The notes under the pieces are model-generated. The model did not search any database. It was not told the origin of the DNA and saw only the letters and a program-made list of their open reading frames with translations. The position numbers and the translations under genes were made by a program. DNA of 64,000 nucleotides, from NCBI RefSeq assembly GCF_016907715.1, contig NZ_JAFBCM010000001.1:5208001-5272000 (forward strand), written 5' to 3'. Below, piece after piece: positions 35,326-44,507 of this stretch; the first letter of the stretch is position 1, and each line of letters starts with the position of its first letter. The stretch comes from Tenggerimyces flavus. GTDB taxonomy: Bacteria > Actinomycetota > Actinomycetes > Propionibacteriales > Actinopolymorphaceae.

Positions 35326-36174
35326 GTGGCCGAACTCGAGGGTTCGCCAGAGCTCGAGGACCCGGTGCTCATCGCAGCCTTCGAGGGCTGGAATGACGCC
35401 GCGGACGCTGCCAGTGCGGCCCTCGACCACCTGGTGGACGCCTGGGAGGCCAAGCCGGTCGCCGAGATCGACCCCGACGACTACTACGACTTCCAGGTCA
35501 ACCGACCGACCGTGTCGATGGAGGAGGACGGCGTCCGTTCGATCGCCTGGCCGACCAGCCGGGTCCTGATCGCACGGCGCCCGGCCGCCCCGCGCGACGT
35601 GGTGCTCGTCCGCGGCATCGAGCCGAACATGAGGTGGCGGCAGTTCTGCGCGGAGATCCTCACCGAGGCGTCGCGGTACAAGGTGCGGATGGCCGTTCTG
35701 CTCGGTGCGTTGCTCGCGGACTCGCCGCACAGCCGGCCGATCCCGGTGACCTCGTCGGCGACCGACCCGGAGCTGGCGAAGGCGCTGGGGCTGGAGGCCT
35801 CGCGGTACGAGGGGCCGACCGGTGTGCTCGGCGTACTGCAGGACGCCTGCCAACAGCGCGGGCTGCCGGCGGTGTCGCTGTGGGCGGCGGTGCCGCACTA
35901 CGTGGGCCAGCCGCCGAACCCGAAGGCGACGCTGGCGCTGCTGCGACAGTTGGAGGACCTGCTCGACCTGTCCGTTCCGCTGGGCGAGCTGCCCGAGGAG
36001 GCGCGCGCCTGGGAGCGCGGTGTCGACGATCTGGCGCGGGACGACTCCGAGGTGGCGGAGTACGTACGGTCGCTGGAGGAGGCGCGCGACGCGGCCGACC
36101 TGCCGGAGGCGACGGGCGAGGCGATCGCGCGGGAGTTCGAGCGGTATCTGAAGCGCCAGCGCCCGGAGAGCTGA
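35326..36174 (+). CDS. PAC2-family protein
   Basis: 282-residue cytosolic protein with the PAC2 domain (PVLIAAFEGWNDAADAASAALDHL, VLVRGIEPNMRWRQF, VPHYVGQPPNPKATLALL). Eukaryotic PAC2 proteins chaperone proteasome assembly. The bacterial counterpart is of unproven role but lies beside metH and near the arc/dop genes in actinobacteria, as it does here. The divergent start from metH and the GTG 35326 with GAAGGGGA upstream fit; an earlier in-frame GTG at 35308 cannot be ruled out. Confidence 0.9.
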   Translation: MAELEGSPELEDPVLIAAFEGWNDAADAASAALDHLVDAWEAKPVAEIDPDDYYDFQVNRPTVSMEEDGVRSIAWPTSRVLIARRPAAPRDVVLVRGIEPNMRWRQFCAEILTEASRYKVRMAVLLGALLADSPHSRPIPVTSSATDPELAKALGLEASRYEGPTGVLGVLQDACQQRGLPAVSLWAAVPHYVGQPPNPKATLALLRQLEDLLDLSVPLGELPEEARAWERGVDDLARDDSEVAEYVRSLEEARDAADLPEATGEAIAREFERYLKRQRPES

Positions 36175-36178
36175 GTTC

Positions 36179-36787
36179 TTGCTGGACGACGCTGAGTTCT
36201 ACCGCTGGTACGGGCCATGGACGCCGCCCTCACCTGTCGGGGTGGCCTCGCTGCTGGCTGGGCTGCCGGTGCGGTGGTGGATCGTCGGTGGCTGGACCAT
36301 CGAGGCGTTCACCGGCGTCGAGCGGGAGCACGAGGACATCGACGTCTCGATCCTGCGTTCGGACCTTGCTGGCCTACTGTCCCACGTGGGCTCCTCGCTC
36401 TGCGTGTGGACGAACGTGGCCGGCTCTATCCGGCCGCTGCGATCGGCGTCGGACCTGCCGGACGAGTGCCGGCAGCTCTGGGTCCGGCGGGACGGCTCGA
36501 GCCCGTGGCTGTTCGACCTGCTGCTGACGCCGCACGAGGGGTCGACGTGGCTCTGCATCCGGGACCACGCCGTACGGCTGCCGATGGCTGGGGTGCTGTT
36601 CGAGCACGACGGGATCACGTACCAGCGTCCCGAGATCACCCTGCTGCTGAAGGCGCACCTGGACCGTGAGAAGGACCGCGCGGACCTCGCCGTCACCTTG
36701 CCGCTGCTGGAACCGTCCCGCCGATCCTGGCTGCGCAAGACCCTGGAGCAGCTCCAACCAGGTCACCCCTGGCTGGCCGAGATCTAG
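36179..36787 (+). CDS. nucleotidyltransferase-fold protein (aminoglycoside adenylyltransferase-like)
   Basis: 202 residues. RWWIVGGWTIEAFTG followed by HEDIDVSIL is the GG(W)...DxD pattern of the polymerase-beta-like fold, as in ANT(2'')-type and related proteins. The substrate is not known, and resistance should not be assumed. Start is TTG 36179, four bases after the PAC2 stop, with GGAGAG upstream; no better start was found. It converges on the amidohydrolase with overlapping stops. Confidence 0.7.
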   Translation: MLDDAEFYRWYGPWTPPSPVGVASLLAGLPVRWWIVGGWTIEAFTGVEREHEDIDVSILRSDLAGLLSHVGSSLCVWTNVAGSIRPLRSASDLPDECRQLWVRRDGSSPWLFDLLLTPHEGSTWLCIRDHAVRLPMAGVLFEHDGITYQRPEITLLLKAHLDREKDRADLAVTLPLLEPSRRSWLRKTLEQLQPGHPWLAEI

Positions 36788-38175
36788 GCGAGCAGGTCCC
36801 TTGCGCGGAAGAGCCTTCCGTCCTTCGCCACCTGGTCGACGAAGTGCAGGTTCGCGATGGACTGCAAGGGGTTCGCGTTCAGCACCACCAGGTCGGCGAG
36901 CTTGCCGGGGGCCAACGAGCCGCGCTCGTAGCCTCTGCCCAGCATGCGAGCCGCGCCCAACGTCGCTCCGCGGAGGATCTCGTGGGGGCGCAGGCCGGCG
37001 GACTCGTGGACGGCGAGCTCGAGGTGGCTCGACACACCCAGCGCTTGGCTGAACGTCCCACCGTCCGAGCCGAACGTCGCGTTCGCGCCGCTGGAGAACA
37101 GCCGCCGGGAGTTCGCCCGCAGCATCGGCAGGTGCTTCGCCACCACCGAAGGGTCTACGAAGGCCTCGATCGCGGCGATCGCCTCGGGACTGCGCAAGGC
37201 GTCGTACACCGACGAGGGATAGAGACCCAACCGGTCGAAGGCCTGCTGCCGCCCCACGTACGACACCACGTCGCCCAACGTCTCGAACAACGAGAACGTC
37301 TCCAACGCCGACGCATCGGAACGCCGCAGCAGCCGGAGGAACGACCGGTCCAGCGGCGCGTCGACGATCCCGTGCAACAGCCCGCGCGCCCCAGCCCGCA
37401 AGGCCTGCGTGGCCAGCCGCAGCGAAGGCGCGTGGAAGAACACCCGCAGCCGATGCCGCCGGGCCGCGGCCACGATCGCGACCTGGACGTCCTCGGGCAT
37501 CTCGGCAGCAGATCCGCCGCCCCACAAGACGTTGTCGTTCGCCACCTTGATCGCGTCCGCCCCATGAGCGGCGAACTCGGCAACGATCGAAGCGGCGGCC
37601 GAAGAGGACGGCACGACCCGCGTCTCCGGCGTCCCGAAGTCGCCCCACCCACCGGGCGTCCCGAGCATCGGCCCCGTGCCGAAGTAGCGCGGGTACGGCG
37701 CGTCGACAGACTCCGCAAAGCCCTTCAGCGCAACGAGATCCGGCAACGACACTGCCGGATCGAAGATCGTCGTGTAGCCGAACGCCAACAGCTGCCGCAG
37801 GTTCGCCGCCCGCTCCTCCAGCGACGTCCCACCGAGATGGTGGTGCATGTCGACCAGCCCCGGGATGACGTACTTCCCATGCCCGTCGATCACGGTCGTG
37901 CCCGGCGGCAGTACGACGTCGCGCCGCCGTCCGACCCGCGCGAGCCGGTTGCCGTGCACGAGGACCGTGGCATCGACCAGCGGAGACGAACGCACCGAGT
38001 CGATCACCGTGGCGCCGACGAGAGCCCACGTCCGCCCCAGAGCTCGCGGCGCGGCCTGGGCCACGGCCGACAACGCCAAGGCGGCGACCGACCCACCGGC
38101 CCCGACCAGCAACGCGCGCCGACCAAGCCGGTCAGGCGACGGCACACTCGTCCCGCCGCCATGGAACTGGCACAT
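36784..38175 (-). CDS. Tat-exported amidohydrolase
   Basis: 463 residues. The N-terminus has a twin-arginine motif (DRLGRRALLVGAG) and hydrophobic stretch, so it is probably exported folded. The catalytic barrel shows the metal motif GLVDMHHHLGG and a late Asp in TFGSDGGTFS, and ends LAPGKLADLVVLNANPL as do imidazolonepropionase-like enzymes. ATG 38175 is preceded by a GGGGGAGG with good spacing. The substrate is unknown. Gap of 38 bases to mshC on the same strand, so it could be read through from the mshC operon. Confidence 0.86.
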   Translation of the reverse strand: MCQFHGGGTSVPSPDRLGRRALLVGAGGSVAALALSAVAQAAPRALGRTWALVGATVIDSVRSSPLVDATVLVHGNRLARVGRRRDVVLPPGTTVIDGHGKYVIPGLVDMHHHLGGTSLEERAANLRQLLAFGYTTIFDPAVSLPDLVALKGFAESVDAPYPRYFGTGPMLGTPGGWGDFGTPETRVVPSSSAAASIVAEFAAHGADAIKVANDNVLWGGGSAAEMPEDVQVAIVAAARRHRLRVFFHAPSLRLATQALRAGARGLLHGIVDAPLDRSFLRLLRRSDASALETFSLFETLGDVVSYVGRQQAFDRLGLYPSSVYDALRSPEAIAAIEAFVDPSVVAKHLPMLRANSRRLFSSGANATFGSDGGTFSQALGVSSHLELAVHESAGLRPHEILRGATLGAARMLGRGYERGSLAPGKLADLVVLNANPLQSIANLHFVDQVAKDGRLFRARDLLA

Positions 38176-38213
38176 GCGTTCAGCCTCCCCCGAGGTCGAT
38201 CAAGTCGATCAAG

Positions 38214-39446
38214 CTAGAGCGCGACACCGAGCAAAGAGTCACACACGGAACGAACGACCGCCGGTGCCTCAGCGTCCCCGGCGGAGCCGCTTCCGGCCAG
38301 CGTCGCGTCCACCCACCCGTCGACGACAGCGACGGCTGCCGGCGCGTCCAGGTCCGAGGCCAGCGCGTCCCGTACGCCAGGGAGGACCTTCGACGCGTCC
38401 GCACCGGAAGGCAAACCAACGGCCGCACGCCACCGAGCGAGCCGCGAAGTCCCCGCCTCGAGGTCCGACGGGAACCACTCCCAGGGCGACCGGTAGTGGT
38501 GCGTCAGCAAGACCAACCGGATAGCCATCGGGTCCACACCGTCAGCACGCAGCTTCGACGAGAACACCAGATTGCCCTTGGACTTCGACATCTTCTCGCC
38601 GTCCAGCGCCACCATCGCCTGGTAGACGTACGAGTGCGCGAACGGCTTCTCCCCGGTGAGCACCTGCGCCTCCGACGCGCACATCTCGTGGTGCGGGAAC
38701 GTGAGGTCCGACCCGCCACCCTGGATGTCGAAGCTCATCCCCAGGTGTTCCAGCGCGATCGCCGAGCACTCCACATGCCACCCCGGACGGCCCCTGCCCA
38801 ACGACGACGACCAGGCCGGCTCGCCCGGCCGCTGGAGCAGCCACAGGAGGCAGTCGAGCGGGTCCCGCTTGCCCACGCGGTCCGGGTCGCCGCCACGCTC
38901 GGCGAAGACCTCGAGCATGGTCGAACGAGAAAGCCCGGACACCGCACCGAAGTCGGGATCGGACCCGACCGGGAAGTACAGGTCGCCGTCGACCGAGTAC
39001 GCCGCGCCCTTGCCGCGCAGCCCCTCGACGAAGTCCACGACCAGTGGGATCGCCTCGACCGCGCCGATGTACTGCGCCGGCGCGACCACGCGCAGCGCGG
39101 ACATGTCGCCCCGGAACAGCTCGGTCTGCCGTTCGGCCAGCCCCGCCCAGTCCTCGCCGTCACGGGTGGCGCGCTCGAGCAGCGGGTCGTCGATGTCGGT
39201 GACGTTCTGGACGTACGTCACGTCCAGCCCGGCGTCGCGCCAGGCCCGGTTGAGCAGGTCGAACGCGACGTAGGTGGCGGTGTGCCCGATGTGCGTCGCG
39301 TCGTACGGCGTGATGCCGCAGACGTACATCCGCGCCTGCTGGCCGGTCGCGCTGGGGCGGAGCGAGCCGCTCCCCACGTCGAAGATCTGTGGTACCTGTC
39401 CCGCTCCGGGCAGCCGGGGGACGTCTGGAGAGGACCAGGATTTCAT
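38214..39446 (-). CDS. mshC: cysteine:glucosaminyl-inositol ligase MshC
   Basis: Third enzyme of mycothiol synthesis: joins L-cysteine to GlcN-Ins using ATP, in the cytosol. A class I aminoacyl-tRNA-synthetase-like fold related to CysS: zinc-binding Cys in [16 protein letters not shown], which also gives the HIGH-type motif, and KMSKSKGN. The 410-residue length is typical of MshC and lacks the CysS anticodon domain. ATG 39446 has a TAGGCT box seven bases before it, so it may have its own leaderless transcript besides the operon. Neighbours match mycobacterial and streptomycete order. Confidence 0.96.
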   Translation of the reverse strand: MKSWSSPDVPRLPGAGQVPQIFDVGSGSLRPSATGQQARMYVCGITPYDATHIGHTATYVAFDLLNRAWRDAGLDVTYVQNVTDIDDPLLERATRDGEDWAGLAERQTELFRGDMSALRVVAPAQYIGAVEAIPLVVDFVEGLRGKGAAYSVDGDLYFPVGSDPDFGAVSGLSRSTMLEVFAERGGDPDRVGKRDPLDCLLWLLQRPGEPAWSSSLGRGRPGWHVECSAIALEHLGMSFDIQGGGSDLTFPHHEMCASEAQVLTGEKPFAHSYVYQAMVALDGEKMSKSKGNLVFSSKLRADGVDPMAIRLVLLTHHYRSPWEWFPSDLEAGTSRLARWRAAVGLPSGADASKVLPGVRDALASDLDAPAAVAVVDGWVDATLAGSGSAGDAEAPAVVRSVCDSLLGVAL

Positions 39447-39453
39447 GCCTAGA

Positions 39454-39459
39454 AGCCTA
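39454..39459 (-). promoter_or_regulatory. -10 box for a possible leaderless mshC transcript
   Basis: Minus-strand TAGGCT, seven bases before the mshC ATG and overlapping the end of the preceding intergenic space. No ribosome-binding site is present. Confidence 0.4.
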
Positions 39460-39466
39460 TCGGGCG

Positions 39467-40267
39467 TCAGAAAACCGGCCAGGGAATCGATGGCCAGCCC
39501 TCGCCACCGCTCTCGGGGAACACCGGATAGAGCCGGAGCCGCTGGATCCTGGTCCGCAGCGCGTCCAGCTCGTCGCGGTGGATCAGCTTCCGCAGTCCCC
39601 CGCCGACGGCGCCGGCCAGGTCGCACTCGAGCTTCTCCAGCACCTCGGCGTACTCGGGCGGCATGGCCTCGCCCGCCCAGCCCCAGAGCACGGTGCGGAG
39701 CTTGTCCTCCTCGTGGAAGCACAGCCCGTGGTCGACCGCGAACACCCGCTGCAGCTCGTCGACGAGCACGTGCCCGCCCTTGCGGTCGGCGTTGTTGACC
39801 ACCGAGTCGAACACCGCGAGCCGGCGCAGGTCCTCGTTCTCCGCGTGCACCAGGCTGATCTCGTCACCGTCGGAGTCGAACGCGTCGAGGACGTGCCGCC
39901 AGCCGGGCTTCACCTCGGAGCGAGGCACGATGTCGATCATCTCGACGTCGGTCGCCGGCTCGATCCACAGCTGTGCCATGCCCTCGCCGAGCGGCCCGTC
40001 GCGCAGCACAGTCGGTGGGACGAGGTTCCAACCGGAGGCCGTGGACAGCAGGTACGTCGCCACCTCGCGCTGCGCGAGCGTGCCGTTCGGGAAGTCCCAA
40101 AGCGGCCGCTCGCCGCGTACAGGCTTGTAGACGGCGGCGGCCTGCACGCCGTCCATCGTCAGCGAGCAGTAGAACGTCGCGTTCGACGCCGCGACCAGGC
40201 GCCCCTCGATCGAGAGGTCGCCCTGCTGCAGCAGGCGCAGTGCGTCCGCCTGGTCCAGGGATTCCAT
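39467..40267 (-). CDS. PI3/4-kinase-like conserved protein (SCO1662 family)
   Basis: 266 residues. A kinase-like fold with [33 protein letters not shown] (catalytic loop, with Asp-Arg-Lys) and [17 protein letters not shown] (DHG metal loop). Phosphatidylinositol-kinase-like proteins of this kind lie beside mshC in streptomycetes and mycobacteria. The substrate is not known. It is 20 bases from mshC and 10 from the DUF3090 gene. Confidence 0.85.
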   Translation of the reverse strand: MESLDQADALRLLQQGDLSIEGRLVAASNATFYCSLTMDGVQAAAVYKPVRGERPLWDFPNGTLAQREVATYLLSTASGWNLVPPTVLRDGPLGEGMAQLWIEPATDVEMIDIVPRSEVKPGWRHVLDAFDSDGDEISLVHAENEDLRRLAVFDSVVNNADRKGGHVLVDELQRVFAVDHGLCFHEEDKLRTVLWGWAGEAMPPEYAEVLEKLECDLAGAVGGGLRKLIHRDELDALRTRIQRLRLYPVFPESGGEGWPSIPWPVF

Positions 40268-40277
40268 CGCCGGTTCG

Positions 40278-40853
40278 TTACAGCTCGGTCCGGCGGTAGC
40301 CGTTCTGCCGCGGGCACAGGTGCCCGTCGGGGTCGAGCGGCCCGCCGCAGAACGGGCACGGCGGCCGGCCCTGCGAGATGAGGGCGAGCGACCGGCGTAC
40401 GAACGCGCGGGCCTGGGCTCCGGTGATGCGGACGACCAGCGTCTCCGGTCCCTCGGCGTCGGGGTCCTCCTCCACCGGGGGCGGCGGGTCGGACTCCTCC
40501 TCGGTGACCTCGTACGCCTCGATCACGACCTTCTCGGTGTCGCTGTCCCAGGCCAGCCGCAGCGTGCCGACGCGGAACTCCTCGATGATCGGCTGCTCGA
40601 GCGGCTTGTCGTCGTCGAGGTCGGTCGGCACGATCGCGGGGATCACAGCCTTGCCGCCGGTGAGGCGTAGCACCTCGTCGAGCATCGCGTCGACGCGCTC
40701 GGCGAGGATGCTGACCTGCTCCTTCTCCAGCGCGACCGTGGTGATCTGGTCGCTCGAGCGGGCCTGCAGATAGAAGCTACGTTGCCCCGGCGCTCCGACC
40801 GTTCCGGCCACGAAGCGCTCGGGCATCTCGTGTAGGTGGACGACGCGCGCCAT
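40278..40853 (-). CDS. DUF3090-family protein
   Basis: 191-residue conserved actinobacterial protein. The N-terminus (VHLHEMPERFVAGTVGAPGQR) and C-terminal zinc-ribbon-like segment (CPFCGGPLDPDGHLCPRQNG) are typical of the family. The function is unknown. It is always close to the PI-kinase-like protein and the histidine phosphatase, so the three may act together. Intergenic gaps are 10 bases on each side. Confidence 0.88.
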   Translation of the reverse strand: MARVVHLHEMPERFVAGTVGAPGQRSFYLQARSSDQITTVALEKEQVSILAERVDAMLDEVLRLTGGKAVIPAIVPTDLDDDKPLEQPIIEEFRVGTLRLAWDSDTEKVVIEAYEVTEEESDPPPPVEEDPDAEGPETLVVRITGAQARAFVRRSLALISQGRPPCPFCGGPLDPDGHLCPRQNGYRRTEL

Positions 40854-40863
40854 GGATACGACC

Positions 40864-41583
40864 CTACGCGGTCCCGGCTCCGCCGCCGACCGGCGCGTCC
40901 GAATCTCGGCTCGGCGCCTTGGCGCGGCGTTTCCGGGGCTTCTTGGGGACGAGGGCGGTGAGGTCGCTGCCGGTGTCGTTGACCTTGATCACGAACGGAC
41001 GAAGCGGCGTATAGCGGACGATCGAGACCGAGCAGGGATCGACCATGATCCGCTGGAACTGGTCCAGGTGCAGCCCGAGCGCGTCGGCGACGATCGCCTT
41101 GATCACGTCGCCGTGGCTGACCGCGGCCCAGATCGCGTCCGGGCCGTGCTCCGCCTCGACCTTGGCGTCCCACTCGCGGACGGCGTCGACCGAGCGGTCC
41201 CACATCGTGCGGAGCGACTCTCCGCCCTCGCCGGGGAACACGACGCCGCTGGGGTTCTGCTGCACGACCTTCCAGAGCGGATCCTTGGCGAGCTTGCTGA
41301 GCTTCTCGCCCTGCCAGTCGCCGTACTTCGCCTCGCCGAGCCGCTCGTCGGTCACCGGTTCGGGGCGGCCGTCGAGGCCGCCCAGGGCCTTCGCGGTCTC
41401 CTGGCAGCGGTCCAACGGGCTCACGATGAGGGCAGCCAACGGGATGCTCGCGAGCCTCGTCGCGAGGGTCTCGGCCTGCCCGCGGCCGAGGTCGTCCAGC
41501 CCGACACCGGGCGTCCATCCAGCCAGCACACCATCGGCGTTGGCCTTCGTCCGACCGTGGCGGACGAGCAGCAACGTCGCCAT
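40864..41583 (-). CDS. histidine-phosphatase family protein (MSMEG_4193 type)
   Basis: 239 residues of the phosphoglycerate-mutase-like fold. Catalytic histidine and Arg in LLVRHGRT, Glu in DERLGEAKYGDWQ and a second His in AVSHGDVIKA. The C-terminal tail is basic and Ser-rich. It belongs to the actinobacterial clade co-located with DUF3090 and mshC. ATG 41583 has no ribosome-binding site but a TAGGCT box seven bases upstream. It heads the operon that runs to mshC. The substrate is unknown. Confidence 0.9.
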   Translation of the reverse strand: MATLLLVRHGRTKANADGVLAGWTPGVGLDDLGRGQAETLATRLASIPLAALIVSPLDRCQETAKALGGLDGRPEPVTDERLGEAKYGDWQGEKLSKLAKDPLWKVVQQNPSGVVFPGEGGESLRTMWDRSVDAVREWDAKVEAEHGPDAIWAAVSHGDVIKAIVADALGLHLDQFQRIMVDPCSVSIVRYTPLRPFVIKVNDTGSDLTALVPKKPRKRRAKAPSRDSDAPVGGGAGTA

Positions 41584-41590
41584 GACCGCG

Positions 41591-41596
41591 AGCCTA
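41591..41596 (-). promoter_or_regulatory. -10 box of the mshC operon, leaderless
   Basis: Minus-strand TAGGCT, seven bases before the histidine-phosphatase ATG at 41583, with no Shine-Dalgarno sequence. Confidence 0.5.
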
Positions 41597-41637
41597 CCCA
41601 CGTCCGCCAACCGCACCGGCCCAGCGCACCCCGCGGC

Positions 41638-41712
41638 GTGATCATGTACGTGATCATGAAGCCGAACCGGTCATATACGCCGGTTTCCCTTCATGATCAC
41701 GTACATGATCAC
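41638..41712. repeat. long palindromic repeat family D, copy D2
   Basis: Perfect 24-bp arms (41638-41661 and 41689-41712), each with two GTGATCATG-type units, around a 27-base centre that itself pairs (AACCGG with CCGGTT). The centre matches that of D1 (GTATACG core). It lies between the divergent histidine-phosphatase and corA genes, close to both starts, so it may be regulatory there rather than a terminator. Confidence 0.88.
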
Positions 41713-41770
41713 CGGCGCGATCGGCGTGGGGTCAGCGGCTTGCTCAGGGACGGTCGACCACAATGGGGAC

Positions 41771-42745
41771 GTGATCGTGGACTCCGGGGTCTACCTCGAC
41801 GGCAGGCGGGTCGAGACCGCGCCCGACGTCCGGAGTGCCGTCGCGCGGATCGAGCAGTCCGACGACGCGTTCTGCTGGATCGGCCTGGTCGAGCCCACCG
41901 AGGACGAGCTGGACGAGGTCGCGCGGGCGTTCGACCTGCACCGGCTGGCGGTCGAGGACGCCATGCACGCGCGGGAACGGCCGAAGCTCGACCTGTACGA
42001 CGACATGATGCTGCTGTCGCTCAAGACGCTCTGGTACGACCCGGGCCACTCCACGGTCGAGAACGGCGAGCTCTACATCTTCATGGGCGCCAACTTCATC
42101 GTCACCGTTCGCCACGGCGAGGGCAGCCAGCTCGGCGACATCCGCGCCGACCTCGAACAGAAGGCGAGCCTGCTCGGCCACGGCCCGGCCGGCATCCTGT
42201 ACGCGATCTGCGACCACGTCGTCGACTCCTACGGCGACGTCACGCTCGAGCTGGAGACCGATGCCGACGACGTCGAGCAGTCGGTCTTCTCCAACGAACG
42301 CACCGACAACGCGAACGCGATCTACCGTGTCAAGCGCGAGTTGCTCCGCTTCCGCAAGGCGTCCCGCCCGCTGGTCGAGCCCATGACGCGGCTCGCTGAC
42401 GGCAGCGTCAACCTGGTGCCGGACAACGCCGCACCGTTCTTCCGCAGCGTCTCCGAGCACATCCAGAAGCTCGCGGAGTACGCCGAGTCGCTCGACGAGC
42501 TGCTCACCTCCGCTCTCTCCGCCCACCTCGCCCGCGTCGGCGTCCAGCAGAACGAGGACGTCCGCAAGATCTCCGCGGCGGCCGCGATCGTCGCCGTACC
42601 CACGATGATCGCCGGCGTCTACGGCATGAACTTCGTGCACATGCCCGAGCTCCAGTGGCGCCTCGGCTACCCGCTCGTGATGGTCGCGATGGTGGTCGCC
42701 TGTTACGGCGTCTACCGCTACTTCAAGGCCAAGAAGTGGCTGTGA
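41771..42745 (+). CDS. corA: CorA-type magnesium/divalent-cation channel
   Basis: 324 residues: an N-terminal cytoplasmic alpha-beta domain, a long helical stalk and two C-terminal membrane helices with the YGMNF signature that forms the pore mouth. The frame runs further upstream into repeat D2, so GTG 41771 (GGGGAC before it) is preferred; GTG 41777 is also possible. It overlaps the ABC gene by 4 nt (GTGA) and is probably the first gene of that operon. The family moves magnesium, cobalt or nickel. Confidence 0.9.
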   Translation: MIVDSGVYLDGRRVETAPDVRSAVARIEQSDDAFCWIGLVEPTEDELDEVARAFDLHRLAVEDAMHARERPKLDLYDDMMLLSLKTLWYDPGHSTVENGELYIFMGANFIVTVRHGEGSQLGDIRADLEQKASLLGHGPAGILYAICDHVVDSYGDVTLELETDADDVEQSVFSNERTDNANAIYRVKRELLRFRKASRPLVEPMTRLADGSVNLVPDNAAPFFRSVSEHIQKLAEYAESLDELLTSALSAHLARVGVQQNEDVRKISAAAAIVAVPTMIAGVYGMNFVHMPELQWRLGYPLVMVAMVVACYGVYRYFKAKKWL

Positions 42746-43707
42746 TCGAGCTCGCCGACGTGCACCGCACGTTCGACACCAAGGGGCGCGCCCAGAACGG
42801 CGTCGTGCGCGCCGTCGACGGGGTCACGCTGTCGATCGAACGCGGCGAGGTGCTCGGCCTGCTCGGCCACAACGGCGCGGGCAAGACAACGGTCGTCCGC
42901 CTCATCGCCGGCGTCCTCACGCCGACGAAGGGCAAGGTGCGCGTCGACGGGCAGGACCCGGTCGCCGACGGCGTGTCCGTACGCCGCCGGCTCGGCGTGC
43001 TGCCCACCGGCCCGTTCCTCGACCTGCGGCTCACCGCGCGGGCCAACCTGCGCTTCGCGGCCGAGCTGTTCGGCGTCCCGCGCGACGGGCTGACCGAACG
43101 CATCGAACGTTCGCTCGCCGAGTTCGACCTGACCGACCGCGCCGAGGACCGGGTCGAGGGCTTCAGCGCCGGCATGCGGCAGCGCCTCGCGCTCGCCCGC
43201 GTCCTGCTCCCGGAGCCGGAGGTCCTGCTGCTCGACGAGCCGTCGGCACAGCTGGATCCCCTTGCGGTACGGATGGTTCGCGAGCTGATCGCCCGGCTGT
43301 CCCGCGAGGCCGGGCGGACCGTCGTGCTCTGTACGCACGACCTGGTCGAGGCGCAGCTGCTGTGCGACCGGGTCGTCGTCCTCGACCACGGGCGGGTCGC
43401 TGCCGCCGGCACTCCCGCCGAGCTCAGCGCGCAGCTCGCGGCCGCGGCGGTCGAGGTGGAGGTCGCCCGCGAGGACGCCGAGACCGCGCGGGACATCCTC
43501 GCGAAGGCCGTCGGTGCCGACGCGATCGAGGTGGTGCCCGGTCCGAACGGCAGCACCGTGCTTCGCGGCCGAGGGCTCCCCCGTCACCAGCTGCCCGAGC
43601 TCGTCGGCTCGCTCGCCGCGGCGCACGTACGCATCTACGGGGTCCGCCCGTTCGAGCCCAGCCTCGAGGACGTCTACCTCGCGCTCTACGCGGGACGGCC
43701 GGCATGA
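42742..43707 (+). CDS. ABC transporter ATP-binding protein (exporter type)
   Basis: 321 residues. Walker A GHNGAGKTT, signature FSAGMRQRL, Walker B VLLLDEPSAQLD, H-loop CTHD. About 80 extra C-terminal residues follow the nucleotide-binding domain, as in NatA-like/drug-exporter subunits. It pairs with the adjacent permease of the ABC-2 type. GTG 42742 overlaps corA by 4 nt and its stop overlaps the permease start by 4 nt. Confidence 0.93.
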   Translation: MIELADVHRTFDTKGRAQNGVVRAVDGVTLSIERGEVLGLLGHNGAGKTTVVRLIAGVLTPTKGKVRVDGQDPVADGVSVRRRLGVLPTGPFLDLRLTARANLRFAAELFGVPRDGLTERIERSLAEFDLTDRAEDRVEGFSAGMRQRLALARVLLPEPEVLLLDEPSAQLDPLAVRMVRELIARLSREAGRTVVLCTHDLVEAQLLCDRVVVLDHGRVAAAGTPAELSAQLAAAAVEVEVAREDAETARDILAKAVGADAIEVVPGPNGSTVLRGRGLPRHQLPELVGSLAAAHVRIYGVRPFEPSLEDVYLALYAGRPA

Positions 43708-44507
43708 ACTGGCGAGCGATCCGGGCGATCGTGCGCCGCGACCTCGCCGTCGTCGCGCGCAGCAAGGCGGTCATCGTGCCGATGATCGTGATGCCGGTGC
43801 TGTTCGTGCTCGTCATGCCCGTCCTGGCGGGCCTCATCGCCCAGCTCGAGCTGCCGCCGCGCGACCTCGCCGACCTGCTCCGCACGGTGCCGCAGGAGAT
43901 CGTCCGCGACCTGCCGGAGGAGTCAGGCCCCAGACTCGCCGGCCTCGTGCTCGGCTCGCTGCTGCCCCCGTTGACGCTCGTCGTCCCGCTGATCGTCGCG
44001 CAGGTCATCGCCACCGACGCGGTCGCCGGCGAACGAGAACGCGGCACACTCGAAGGCCTGCTACTCGCCCCGGTGAGCGACCGCGACCTGCTCGTGGCGA
44101 AGCTGCTCGTCGCGCTGATCCCCGCGTACGTCGTGCTGTTCGGCGGCACGCTGGTCTACGCGATCGTCACCGACGTCATGCTGTGGTCCGCGATCGGCGG
44201 ACCGTTCCTGCCCACTGTCAACTGGCTCTTGCTGGTGCTGTGGCTCGGCCCGTCGCTGGCCGGTGCCGCGCTCGCGTTGTCGTTGGTGATCTCGGCCCGG
44301 ACGCGGACGATCCAGGGCGCGCAGCAGATCGCCGGCGTCTCCGTTCTGCCGTTGGTGTTCATCATCGTCGGGCAGTTCTCCGGGCTGGTGTTCCTCAACC
44401 GGCTGCTGGTCATCGTCGTCGGCGTCGTGTTGTGGTGCCTGGCGGTGCTGTTCGTGTGGATCGGGTCGCGCTCGCTCGCGCGGGAGCGGCTGGGGTCGCG
44501 GCTGTGA
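43704..44507 (+). CDS. ABC-2 type permease
   Basis: 267 residues with about six membrane helices and the ABC-2 pattern AGERERGTLEGLLLAPVSDRDLLVAKLL, a cytoplasmic coupling helix. It forms an exporter with the preceding ATPase. ATG 43704 overlaps the ATPase gene (ATGA), and its stop overlaps the fusion gene. Substrate unknown, possibly the lipid or pigment made by the next gene. Confidence 0.9.
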   Translation: MNWRAIRAIVRRDLAVVARSKAVIVPMIVMPVLFVLVMPVLAGLIAQLELPPRDLADLLRTVPQEIVRDLPEESGPRLAGLVLGSLLPPLTLVVPLIVAQVIATDAVAGERERGTLEGLLLAPVSDRDLLVAKLLVALIPAYVVLFGGTLVYAIVTDVMLWSAIGGPFLPTVNWLLLVLWLGPSLAGAALALSLVISARTRTIQGAQQIAGVSVLPLVFIIVGQFSGLVFLNRLLVIVVGVVLWCLAVLFVWIGSRSLARERLGSRL

